DNA of 64,000 nt. It comes from Enterovibrio norvegicus FF-33. GTDB taxonomy: Bacteria > Pseudomonadota > Gammaproteobacteria > Enterobacterales > Vibrionaceae. The notes beneath the pieces are model-generated. The model made no database searches. It saw only the letters and a list, made by a program, of their open reading frames with translations, and was not told the DNA's origin. Shown here in pieces: positions 8,614 to 16,896 of this stretch. The position numbers were made by a program, and so were the translations under genes. The stretch is from NCBI RefSeq assembly GCF_000286835.2, contig NZ_AJYD02000038.1, positions 2,146,194-2,210,193 of the forward strand, given 5' to 3'. Each line of letters opens with the position of its first letter. Within the stretch, counting starts at the first letter, position 1.

Positions 8614-10503
8614 CTATTTCAGACCGAGTGAGCGCAGTCGCTTATAGATAGTGTTACGACTCACTCCAGTGAGTTGTGCTAAGCGGGTAATGTTTCCATC
8701 GGACGACGCATAAAGCGCGGGAAGGGTATCGCGCCAGCTCGCAGACTGTGCAACCGGACTGACTACGTCATTTTCTGGCAGGGAGGAAATAGAAGGCGAT
8801 TGCACATCCAAGAAAAAATCATCGGGCAAATGATGAGTCTGTATCCGCTCCCCCTGTGACAACGCCAATGCCACACGGAGGGTATTGACCAACTGACGAA
8901 TATTTCCCGGCCATGGGTGCTGGGCAAATAAGTGAAATACTTCTCGGTCGATAACCACACTTTGATCTGCTGCAAGTTCAGGTAACAACGCACTGACTAA
9001 GGGCTCTATATCTGATCGTTCGCACAATGCGGGTAAAAACAGCGTTAATCCGTTGATACGATAGTAAAGGTCATCTCTGAACCGCTTCTCAGCAACCGCC
9101 GACCTCAATGACTGATGGGTTGCGCAAATCACGCGAAAATCGACAGGGTAGCTTTCCGTACTGCCTAGCGGTGTCACCGCTTTTTCTTGCAGCACCCGCA
9201 ACAATCGCGCTTGCACATGCAGTGGCATATCGCCAATTTCATCCAGCATCAAGGTGCCGCCGTCTGCTTGACGAATATAGCCCATGCTGCCTTTTGCATT
9301 GGCCCCCGTAAACGCGCCTTTTACGTAACCAAACAGTTCTGATTCCACCAGCTCAGCAGGGATCGCGGCACAGTTCACCGCCACCATTTTTTTCTTAGCG
9401 CGGTTTGACGAAGCATGTACCGCCTTCGCAAACACCTCTTTGCCTACTCCCGTTTCGCCTTGTATAACCAAAGGGATATCGCTGTTAACCACACTTAACG
9501 CTTGGCGTATTGCCTTTTGCATTTTCAGATCACCAAGGTCGAGATGTGGCAACTGGCGATCGCTCGGCGCAATAGCCACTTTTTTTGGCATTGGCGCAGA
9601 TGAGTTGGGCGAGAATGCAGGCGTCTGCGTTGAAAAGGGGGAGCGAATTGTCCGCGTCATAGGCTGCTTGATCGCGCCAAACAAACGATATTTAGACAGA
9701 CCAATAAAGGAAAGAGAATGATTTTCAGGATGTGCAGAAAGCTTTAGCGCGGATATACCCGTTACATATTCTATGCTTAATCCCGCCAAGGTCTGGCCCA
9801 CTAATAGATCGGCACGTCGATTTGCAGCAACAATGTCTCCGCTTTCATTAAACACCAACAACCCCGCCCATTGGCTCGTAAGGTTATCACTGCTGGTATT
9901 GAAAATAAGCATGTGGTGATGATGACGATAGGTTGCGATGATCAGTTGGTTCTCTACCGCCTGCGTCATTACCTTCACCATGCCGTTCACATGTGAGGTG
10001 GGCAGATACGCATCCGACGATATGTTCAACACACCCACAAGATGACGATCACTGTTATAAATTGGCGCTGCAGACGCCGTCATATAACGGTTGGCGATCA
10101 AGTAATGTTCATCGCGTCCCACCGCAACAGCTTCACCTGTTTGCAAAGCCGTTCCGACTGCATTAGTACCATTGTATTTTTCTAGCCAGCTTGTCCCTTG
10201 GTCAAACAAATGCTTTTCCATTTGGCTAACAAAACCCGGTCTTCCCCAGCGACTTAGCAAATTGCCATCATTGTCTGCCAGCAGCACAAGGCTGTTGCTG
10301 TTCACCAATATATTTTCGTAAAAAGGCAGGACTTGCTCCTGAGTGGTCGCAATGAGGTCATTAGACCGATCGCGGGCATCATGCCATTGACCTTGATTCA
10401 ACTGCACGATTTCAGGCGTGGCCTTTGGTGACAGCCCAAGGGACTGACATCGACGCCAAGAGGCCTGAATAATCTCATCATGAGTGTGAGCTATATCGCT
10501 CAT
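8614..10503 (-). CDS. Sigma-54-dependent activator, AcoR/DhaR-like
   Basis: Enhancer-binding protein that would activate RNA polymerase carrying sigma-54. Domains in order: a GAF-type sensory region (about residues 60-190), a PAS-like segment (about 205-260, LLVFNESGDIVAANRRA), an AAA+ domain (about 320-545) and a Fis-type helix-turn-helix at the C-terminus (NITRLAQLTGVSRNTIYKRL). The AAA+ domain has Walker A GETGVGKE, the sigma-54 contact loop GAFTGA, and Walker B LMLDEIGD. This architecture and length match AcoR and DhaR. The start at 10503 is preceded by AAGGGA; an upstream in-frame ATG (10551) has no such site. It is divergent from a glycerol-type ABC importer whose promoter is of sigma-54 type, so that operon is the likely target. 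Confidence 0.9.
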   Translation of the reverse strand: MSDIAHTHDEIIQASWRRCQSLGLSPKATPEIVQLNQGQWHDARDRSNDLIATTQEQVLPFYENILVNSNSLVLLADNDGNLLSRWGRPGFVSQMEKHLFDQGTSWLEKYNGTNAVGTALQTGEAVAVGRDEHYLIANRYMTASAAPIYNSDRHLVGVLNISSDAYLPTSHVNGMVKVMTQAVENQLIIATYRHHHHMLIFNTSSDNLTSQWAGLLVFNESGDIVAANRRADLLVGQTLAGLSIEYVTGISALKLSAHPENHSLSFIGLSKYRLFGAIKQPMTRTIRSPFSTQTPAFSPNSSAPMPKKVAIAPSDRQLPHLDLGDLKMQKAIRQALSVVNSDIPLVIQGETGVGKEVFAKAVHASSNRAKKKMVAVNCAAIPAELVESELFGYVKGAFTGANAKGSMGYIRQADGGTLMLDEIGDMPLHVQARLLRVLQEKAVTPLGSTESYPVDFRVICATHQSLRSAVAEKRFRDDLYYRINGLTLFLPALCERSDIEPLVSALLPELAADQSVVIDREVFHLFAQHPWPGNIRQLVNTLRVALALSQGERIQTHHLPDDFFLDVQSPSISSLPENDVVSPVAQSASWRDTLPALYASSDGNITRLAQLTGVSRNTIYKRLRSLGLK

Positions 10504-10557
10504 TGTGAATCCCTTCCATGCGCATTCGAACAGAAAATGAGCGTTAAGCATTGTTCA

Positions 10558-10582
10558 CATTTTGTTAACAGTCAACAAAATG
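10558..10582. promoter_or_regulatory. 25-bp palindrome, probable enhancer site of the sigma-54 activator
   Basis: Near-perfect palindrome centred on 10570: TTTTGTTAAC-A-GTCAACAAAA, with one mismatched pair and two further matching pairs outside. It lies 55 bp upstream of the activator start and about 95 bp upstream of the -24 element of the sigma-54 promoter. This is a typical position for binding of a Fis-type activator. A related half-site GTTAAC-ATTTT-ATTAAC lies at 10644-10660. Confidence 0.7.
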
Positions 10583-10663
10583 GGTGACACTTTTTTCACA
10601 CCATTACTGTTCATCCTCACATAAAATATCAACAAATCAGAAGGTTAACATTTTATTAACTAT

Positions 10664-10679
10664 TGGCACGGTTCTAGCG
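10664..10679 (+). promoter_or_regulatory. Sigma-54 (-24/-12) promoter of the ABC operon
   Basis: TGGCACG at 10664-10670 matches the -24 consensus exactly. The GC of the -12 element is at 10677-10678, the correct 12-bp step (TAGC instead of TTGC). The predicted transcript start is near 10690, about 80 nt before the first gene. Confidence 0.8.
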
Positions 10680-10770
10680 TATGTCATTCGGAATGTGATG
10701 ACGATGCGCGTTTTCGCCAAACGTATTGTTGCACCGCTGCATCGACCCCAACACTTATCAGGGAGCCTTC

Positions 10771-11850
10771 ATGTCACTTGAATTGAAAAATGTCACAAGG
10801 GTAAGTAACAACGAAGTGTGGCTAGACAACATAGACCTTCGTATTGAGCCCGGTTCTTTCAACGTATTACTTGGTCGAACATTGGCAGGGAAAACCAGCC
10901 TAATGCGGCTGATGGCAGGGCTCGATAAGCCTTCCTCTGGAACGGTCTTGTTCAATGGGCAAGATGTCACTGGCGTGCCAGTTCGCGAACGAAACGTGTC
11001 CATGGTGTATCAGCAGTTTATCAACTACCCCAACATGACGGTGTATGAAAACATCGCTTCACCACTGCGATTAGAAAAACACCCTAAGCACATCATCAAA
11101 GAGCGCGTGCAGGAAATAGCTGAAATGCTGCACATTGAATCTTTTCTGAATCGGCTTCCTCTTGAATTGTCAGGTGGGCAACAACAGCGCACTGCCATGG
11201 CAAGAGCGCTAGTGAAAAATGCCGATTTGATTTTGTTCGATGAACCCTTGGTGAACCTTGATTACAAACTGCGCGAAGAGCTCAGACAGGAGATGCGCGA
11301 ACTGTTTGCCGAACGCAACACGATCGCAGTGTATGCCACCACCGAACCGAATGAAGCCTTGGCGCTGGGTGGCAACATATTGCTCATGCATGAAGGTCAA
11401 GTGATCCAATCTGGCCCCACGGCAGAGGTGTACCACCACCCCGCGTCTGTCACCAGTGCCGAACTTTTTGGTGAGCCGCCAATTAACCTTATTCGTGGTA
11501 GCGTCGGCGAAGGCAATGTCTCTTTTGACGAACATATCCATTTCCCGCTCAACACGAATCTCGGCGAGTTAGAAGACGGTCAATACCAATTCGGTATTCG
11601 ACCAAACCATCTCAGTCTGGTCCCCCACAACGATGACGATCTTGAACTTTCCGTCGACGTTGAGCTAGCAGAGATCAGTGGCAGCGAAACGTTCCTTCAC
11701 GTACGCAATCGTGACATCAACATGGTGCTGCACCTACCTGGTGTTCACGACTACGCCGTAGACGCAAAAATCAGCATCTATGTGCCCACGCATAAGCTCT
11801 ATGTTTTTGATCAGTCAGAGCAGCTCATTCAATCTGCGCGCCGTTTGTGA
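10771..11850 (+). CDS. ABC transporter ATPase, glycerol-type importer (GlpS-like)
   Basis: A 359-residue cytoplasmic ATPase of the MalK/UgpC group with a C-terminal regulatory TOBE-like domain (from about residue 240). The Walker A reads GRTLAGKT rather than the usual GPSGCGKS; this variant is what I recall for GlpS of the GlpSTPQV glycerol importer first described in Rhizobium. The signature LSGGQQQRT and Walker B LILFDEP are intact. The D-loop region reads LVNLDYKLREE. The start at 10771 has GGGAG seven bases upstream; the longer frame from 10726 does not. It is the first gene of a six-gene operon, 10 bp before the second ATPase. The substrate glycerol (or another small polyol) is inferred from the gene set. 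Confidence 0.85.
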   Translation: MSLELKNVTRVSNNEVWLDNIDLRIEPGSFNVLLGRTLAGKTSLMRLMAGLDKPSSGTVLFNGQDVTGVPVRERNVSMVYQQFINYPNMTVYENIASPLRLEKHPKHIIKERVQEIAEMLHIESFLNRLPLELSGGQQQRTAMARALVKNADLILFDEPLVNLDYKLREELRQEMRELFAERNTIAVYATTEPNEALALGGNILLMHEGQVIQSGPTAEVYHHPASVTSAELFGEPPINLIRGSVGEGNVSFDEHIHFPLNTNLGELEDGQYQFGIRPNHLSLVPHNDDDLELSVDVELAEISGSETFLHVRNRDINMVLHLPGVHDYAVDAKISIYVPTHKLYVFDQSEQLIQSARRL

Positions 11851-11860
11851 GGAAATAAGC

Positions 11861-12997
11861 ATGGCAGAAATTATTCTCGATTCACTGGCGCATTCTTACT
11901 CGCCCTCACCACAGGGACGAAGCGACTACGCCATCAGAAAAATGACACACACTTGGCGCAACGGTGGAGCCTATGCCCTGCTGGGCCCATCAGGCTGCGG
12001 TAAAAGCACCATGCTGAATATCATTTCCGGCTTGCTAACGCCTTCTGAAGGCAAAGTCGTGTTCGATAATCAAGATGTCAGCCAACTTGCGCCGCAAGAA
12101 AGAAACATCGCGCAGGTTTTCCAGTTTCCTGTGGTGTACGACACCATGACGGTATACGACAACCTCGCCTTTCCACTTCGCAACATGAAAACCCCTGAAG
12201 CGAAAGTCCGGTCGCGAGTCAGTGAGGTCGCAGAACTTCTCGAACTCACGTCCGTGCTGGACAAACGGGCCAGCAACCTTACCGCGGATGAAAAACAAAA
12301 AGTCTCCATGGGACGCGGGTTAGTGCGTGAAGATGTCTCGGCGATTTTGTTTGATGAACCCCTGACGGTGATCGACCCACATCTGAAATGGAAACTTCGC
12401 CGCAAGCTCCGTCAAATTCACGAACAGTTTCACATCACCATGATTTACGTGACGCACGATCAGCTAGAAGCCGCCACTTTCGCAGAAGAAATTGCCGTGA
12501 TGTATGACGGTACCATCGTGCAATTTGGTACGCCTCGCGAGTTGTTTGAATCCCCCAATCATACCTTTGTCGGCTTTTTTATCGGCAGTCCCGGCATGAA
12601 TCTTCTCACCGTGCAAAGAACCGATGATGGCAATGTCAGTTTTGAAGACATTGCGCTTCCGCTGACCCCTGAACAGCGCGAGGTATTAGCCGCGACAGAA
12701 AGCGACAACATCAAAGTCGGCATACGACCCGAATTTGTTCATCTGTGGCAGGAAAAGCGCGATCACGCGTGGCAAGTGCCCGTGCAATACATCGAAGATC
12801 TTGGGACATACAAAATCGTGACCGTTCGGTTTGGTAGCCAAACGTTAAAGCTGCGTATCGCAGAAGAAGCACCCGAGCCAAAAGACCACGCCTACATCAG
12901 TTTTCCCGCGCAATGGTTAAAACTGTATGTGGATGAATACCTGACCGGTGAACCGCAACACACCGCACTGGAAACGGGAGATCAGGATGCAGACTAA
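11861..12997 (+). CDS. ABC transporter ATPase, glycerol-type importer (GlpT-like)
   Basis: A 378-residue ATPase that should pair with the preceding one. It has a normal Walker A (GPSGCGKST, about residue 45) and Walker B (AILFDEPL), but the signature motif is degenerate: LTADEKQKVSMGRG in place of LSGGQ. Thus one subunit carries the odd Walker A and the other the odd signature, so the two composite ATP sites are unequal. I recall the same pattern in the GlpT ATPase of the glycerol importer. A regulatory domain follows from about residue 240. The ATG at 11861 follows GAGGAAATAAGC. The end overlaps the first permease gene by 11 nt, which suggests translational coupling. Confidence 0.85.
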   Translation: MAEIILDSLAHSYSPSPQGRSDYAIRKMTHTWRNGGAYALLGPSGCGKSTMLNIISGLLTPSEGKVVFDNQDVSQLAPQERNIAQVFQFPVVYDTMTVYDNLAFPLRNMKTPEAKVRSRVSEVAELLELTSVLDKRASNLTADEKQKVSMGRGLVREDVSAILFDEPLTVIDPHLKWKLRRKLRQIHEQFHITMIYVTHDQLEAATFAEEIAVMYDGTIVQFGTPRELFESPNHTFVGFFIGSPGMNLLTVQRTDDGNVSFEDIALPLTPEQREVLAATESDNIKVGIRPEFVHLWQEKRDHAWQVPVQYIEDLGTYKIVTVRFGSQTLKLRIAEEAPEPKDHAYISFPAQWLKLYVDEYLTGEPQHTALETGDQDAD

Positions 12998-13856
12998 AAC
13001 TGAAAACAATCGCGCATGGTTGCTGGTGATGCCCGTGTTCCTGCTGGTTGCCTTCTCCGCCATCATTCCGCTGATGACGGTGGTGAACTACTCGATTCAG
13101 GACATTTTCGACCAAAACACCCGCTATTTTGTCGGCACCGAATGGTATCGCGAAATTCTTAATGACCCCCGCCTCCACGATTCGTTAGTACGCCAGTTTA
13201 TCTACTCCTTCTGCGTATTGGCGATAGAAATCCCACTGGGTATCGCCGTGGCGTTGACCATGCCAGCAAAAGGCTTAAAAGCCTCCATTGTGTTGATTGT
13301 GCTGGCTGTACCGCTGCTGATCCCTTGGAACGTGGTAGGGACAATTTGGCAGATTTTCGGGCGTGCCGACATTGGCTTACTGGGCTGGTTTCTCAACAAC
13401 ATTGGTGTCAGTTACAACTATGCGTCCGATCCCGTTGATGCGTGGATCACTGTGCTCGTCATGGACGTGTGGCACTGGACCTCACTGGTCGCACTTTTAT
13501 GTTACTCAGGCTTACGCGCTATTCCCGATGTGTATTACCAAGCGGCGAAAATCGACCGCGCATCTAACTGGGCAGTGTTCCGATATATCCAGTTACCCAA
13601 GCTTAAAAGCGTGCTGTTGCTCGGCGTCCTGCTGCGTTTTATGGACAGCTTTATGATCTACACCGAGCCGTTTGTGCTTACGGGCGGGGGCCCCGGAAAC
13701 TCCACCACCTTCTTGTCACAAGCACTCACAAAAATGGCAGTCGGTCAGTTTGATATCGGCCCCGCAGCCGCTTTCTCCATTATCTACTTTTTGATCATTT
13801 TGCTGGTTTGTTGGGTGTTCTACACCGCCATGACCCGCATGGACGCGAGGAACTAA
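12987..13856 (+). CDS. ABC transporter permease, glycerol-type importer (GlpP-like)
   Basis: A 289-residue inner-membrane permease of the MalF/UgpA type with about six membrane segments. The first is at about residues 12-32 (LLVMPVFLLVAFSAIIPLM). The coupling helix EAA-like loop is visible as YYQAAKIDRASNWAVFRYIQLP. The conserved segment TGGGPGNSTTFLS is typical of this class. The start at 12987 overlaps the upstream ATPase and has AGATCAGG just before it; a longer frame from 12948 lies inside the ATPase gene. Together with the next permease it forms the transmembrane channel of the importer. Confidence 0.87.
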   Translation: MQTKTENNRAWLLVMPVFLLVAFSAIIPLMTVVNYSIQDIFDQNTRYFVGTEWYREILNDPRLHDSLVRQFIYSFCVLAIEIPLGIAVALTMPAKGLKASIVLIVLAVPLLIPWNVVGTIWQIFGRADIGLLGWFLNNIGVSYNYASDPVDAWITVLVMDVWHWTSLVALLCYSGLRAIPDVYYQAAKIDRASNWAVFRYIQLPKLKSVLLLGVLLRFMDSFMIYTEPFVLTGGGPGNSTTFLSQALTKMAVGQFDIGPAAAFSIIYFLIILLVCWVFYTAMTRMDARN

Positions 13857-13859
13857 GCC

Positions 13860-14657
13860 ATGACAAAAAAATCGATTGGCCTATCTGCCTACATCCTCTT
13901 TTTGATGCTACCGATTTATTGGTTGCTAATGATGTCGTTCAAAACTAATGAGGAAATATTGGGTGGCCTCACCTTCTGGCCACATTCTTTTACCTTGGAT
14001 AACTACATCGTTATCTTCTCTGATCCGAGTTGGTATAACGGTTACCTGAATTCACTGACTTACGTCACCATCAATACCTTGTTGTCGCTTTCCGTCGCTT
14101 TGCCTGCCGCTTACGCATTTTCACGCTATCGGTTCATTGGCGACAAGCACCTGTTCTTTTGGTTGCTCACCAACCGTATGGCGCCTCCTGCTGTGTTTCT
14201 GTTGCCATTTTTCCAGCTCTATAGCTCTGTCGGCCTCTTTGATACCCACATTGCTGTCGCCCTCGCGCACTGCTTGTTCAACGTGCCATTGGCGGTATGG
14301 ATATTGGAGGGCTTTATGTCCGGCGTACCGAAAGAAATCGACGAAACCGCACACATTGATGGTTATAGCTTTCCCCGCTTCTTTGTTCGGATTTTTCTTC
14401 CCATGATCCGCTCGGGTATCGGCGTCACCGCATTCTTCTGCTTTATGTTTAGTTGGGTGGAACTGCTCTTGGCACGAACGCTCACGTCAGTCAACGCCAA
14501 ACCCATCGTTGCCACCATGACCCGTACCGTGAGTGCGTCTGGTATCGATTGGGGCGTGCTGGCAGCCGCGGGCGTGTTAACCATTGTTCCCGGACTATTG
14601 GTGATTTGGTTTGTTCGAAACCATGTCGCGAAAGGTTTTGCATTAGGACGTGTGTAA
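13860..14657 (+). CDS. ABC transporter permease, glycerol-type importer (GlpQ-like)
   Basis: A 265-residue permease of the MalG/UgpE type with about six membrane segments (first at about residues 8-28, ILFLMLPIYWLLMMSF). The EAA-type coupling loop reads PKEIDETAHIDGYSFPRFFVRIFLP. It starts 3 bp after the stop of the partner permease, so the two should be made in equal amounts. Its name in the glycerol system (GlpQ) must not be confused with the E. coli phosphodiesterase GlpQ. Confidence 0.87.
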   Translation: MTKKSIGLSAYILFLMLPIYWLLMMSFKTNEEILGGLTFWPHSFTLDNYIVIFSDPSWYNGYLNSLTYVTINTLLSLSVALPAAYAFSRYRFIGDKHLFFWLLTNRMAPPAVFLLPFFQLYSSVGLFDTHIAVALAHCLFNVPLAVWILEGFMSGVPKEIDETAHIDGYSFPRFFVRIFLPMIRSGIGVTAFFCFMFSWVELLLARTLTSVNAKPIVATMTRTVSASGIDWGVLAAAGVLTIVPGLLVIWFVRNHVAKGFALGRV

Positions 14658-14696
14658 TACCAATCGGCGTAAGTAATTGGTTTAAGGAGAAATACG

Positions 14697-14969
14697 ATGA
14701 GTTGGATGGCCTGGACACTCCCAAGCACACTGTTTTTTATCACTATTGGCTGCATGTTGACAGCAATGACCGTACTCGAAGTACTTCGGCCTTGTGTAGA
14801 AAGGAAAGGATTTTTGCCTATCAGCACAACCCGAGGTGATCGATTATTTATAGGCCTGCTTAGCAGCGCTTATATCCACCTTTTCTTCATCGGAATGACA
14901 GATCTGCCCATCTGGTATCCCTTCGGGATGTCAATCGTGTGGTTAGTGGCCGTTATTCGCTGGGGTTAG
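14697..14969 (+). CDS. DUF2160 small membrane protein
   Basis: A 90-residue protein with about three hydrophobic segments (residues 8-28, 47-65 and 68-88). It fits the DUF2160 family, which I know from glycerol-type ABC operons, where it sits next to the permease genes. Its role is unknown; it may be an accessory transmembrane subunit. AAGGAGAAATACG precedes the ATG. Its presence is one of the better arguments that this operon is of the GlpSTPQV type rather than an ordinary sugar importer. Confidence 0.82.
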   Translation: MSWMAWTLPSTLFFITIGCMLTAMTVLEVLRPCVERKGFLPISTTRGDRLFIGLLSSAYIHLFFIGMTDLPIWYPFGMSIVWLVAVIRWG

Positions 14970-14994
14970 GGAAAAACGACAAAGGAGCGAAACT

Positions 14995-16728
14995 ATGAAG
15001 CAATTGTCTGCTGTACCCAAGTGGACCCCTCTCGGGTTCATGATCGGGCTGTTACTGGCACCGGCGGCACTCGCCGACCAGTACAGCGATGCGGCAACGA
15101 AGTGGGTCGATGATGAATTTACCCCTTCAACGCTTAACAAAGATGAACAGCTGAAGGAAATGGCGTGGTTCACTAACGCTGCCAAACCTTTCCGCGGTAT
15201 GGAAATCAAGGTCGTATCCGAAACCATCACCACCCATGAATATGAATCAAAAGTGCTGGCAAAGGCTTTCGAGCAAATCACGGGCATTAAGGTCACGCAC
15301 GATCTTATCCAAGAAGGTGATGTGGTAGAAAAGCTACAAACTGAAATGCAGTCAAACCGGAGTATCTATGATGCCTACATCAATGATTCTGACTTGATTG
15401 GTACTCACTTCCGTTACGGTAAAGTGTTCCCAATCAGTGACTACATGGAAAGTGAAGGCAAAGATGTCACGCTGCCAACGCTGGACCTTAATGACTTCAT
15501 CGGCCTCAGTTTTACCACTGGCCCAGACGGAAAACTTTACCAACTGCCTGATCAGCAGTTTGCCAACCTTTACTGGTTCCGCGCCGATTGGTTTGCTCGT
15601 GCTGATCTCAAAGCCAAGTTCAAAGAAATATACGGCTATGAGTTAGGTGTGCCCGTCAACTGGTCAGCCTATGAAGACATCGCTGAGTTCTTTACCGTTC
15701 ATGTTAAAGACATCGATGGTGAACGCGTTTACGGCCATATGGATTACGGTAAGAAAGACCCATCACTTGGCTGGCGCTTCACCGATGCATGGTTCTCCAT
15801 GGCAGGTGCAGGTGACAAAGGCATTCCAAACGGGATCCCTGTCGATGAGTGGGGCATCCGTGTCGATGGTTGCTCGCCAGTCGGTTCAAGCGTTGAACGT
15901 GGCGGTGCCACAAACGGCCCAGCTGCCGTGTTTGCGACCACCAAATACGTGGATTGGCTGCAAAAATATGCGCCACCAGAAGCACAAGGCATGACCTTCT
16001 CTGAAGCGGGACCTGTGCCAGCGCAAGGGTCCATTGCACAGCAAATCTTCTGGTACACCGCATTTACGGCAGACATGACCAAGCCAGGTTTGGCCGTCGT
16101 TAATCCTGACGGCACCCCGAAATGGCGCATGGCACCATCGCCACGCGGCCCTTACTGGGAAGAAGGCATGAAGCTTGGCTACCAAGACACAGGTTCATGG
16201 ACACTGATGAAGTCCACCGAGCCTAAGCGTCGTATGGCAGCATGGTTGTATGCACAGTTCACGGTTGCCAAAACCGTGTCACTGAAGAAAACACTGGTCG
16301 GTTTAACGCCAATTCGTGAGTCTGACATTAACTCTCAGGCAATGACAGACGTTGCACCTACTCTTGGCGGTCTGGTGGAATTCTACCGCAGCCCAGCGCG
16401 TGTGCAGTGGACACCGACCGGTACCAATGTGCCTGATTATCCAAAACTGGCACAGCTTTGGTGGCAATACATTGCTGAAGCAGCAAACGGTGAGAAAACA
16501 CCACAAGAAGCGTTAAACGGACTGGCAGCGGCACAAGACAAAGTATTGCAACGTCTTGAGCGTGCCAACGTGCAAGGCGAGTGTGGTCCTAAGCTGAACA
16601 AACCGCGTGATGCTGAATACTGGCTAAACCTGCCAGGTGCACCGAAAGCGAAACTGCAGAACGAAAAACCAAAAGGGCAAACCATCAATTACGATGCGCT
16701 GCTTGAAGAGTGGAAATCGGCACTTTAA
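14995..16728 (+). CDS. Periplasmic binding protein, glycerol-type ABC importer (GlpV-like)
   Basis: A 577-residue family-1 substrate-binding protein, much longer than the usual 400-440 residues of sugar binding proteins and matching the large binding protein of the glycerol importer. The signal peptide ends near residue 27 (LLLAPAALA-DQYS). The mature part contains the region VVSETITTHEYESKVLAKAFEQITGIKV, the lobe-1 start typical of extracellular solute-binding proteins. AAGGAG lies eight bases before the ATG. It is the last gene of the operon and is followed by a strong terminator. No glycerol kinase or dehydrogenase gene is nearby, so the substrate is inferred from family and gene order only. 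Confidence 0.87.
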   Translation: MKQLSAVPKWTPLGFMIGLLLAPAALADQYSDAATKWVDDEFTPSTLNKDEQLKEMAWFTNAAKPFRGMEIKVVSETITTHEYESKVLAKAFEQITGIKVTHDLIQEGDVVEKLQTEMQSNRSIYDAYINDSDLIGTHFRYGKVFPISDYMESEGKDVTLPTLDLNDFIGLSFTTGPDGKLYQLPDQQFANLYWFRADWFARADLKAKFKEIYGYELGVPVNWSAYEDIAEFFTVHVKDIDGERVYGHMDYGKKDPSLGWRFTDAWFSMAGAGDKGIPNGIPVDEWGIRVDGCSPVGSSVERGGATNGPAAVFATTKYVDWLQKYAPPEAQGMTFSEAGPVPAQGSIAQQIFWYTAFTADMTKPGLAVVNPDGTPKWRMAPSPRGPYWEEGMKLGYQDTGSWTLMKSTEPKRRMAAWLYAQFTVAKTVSLKKTLVGLTPIRESDINSQAMTDVAPTLGGLVEFYRSPARVQWTPTGTNVPDYPKLAQLWWQYIAEAANGEKTPQEALNGLAAAQDKVLQRLERANVQGECGPKLNKPRDAEYWLNLPGAPKAKLQNEKPKGQTINYDALLEEWKSAL

Positions 16729-16800
16729 TGACATGACGGCCACTTCCTATTCATACCGGAAGGGGTAACCCAGCGTTTCTCGTTGGGACGACATGACGCA

Positions 16801-16836
16801 AAACGCCTGCGAGAGATCCGCAGGCGTTTTTTTATT
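16801..16836 (+). terminator. Terminator of the glycerol-type ABC operon
   Basis: An 11-bp stem (AAACGCCTGCG with CGCAGGCGTTT, loop of 7) at 16801-16829, followed by seven T. The minus-strand side also has a short T run, so it may also serve the hybrid kinase gene that converges here. Confidence 0.9.
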
Positions 16837-16896
16837 CATCATCAATGATTGACCCATCATCAGTGCTCGTGATTCTCCAGCACACAAGGCTCTGTG

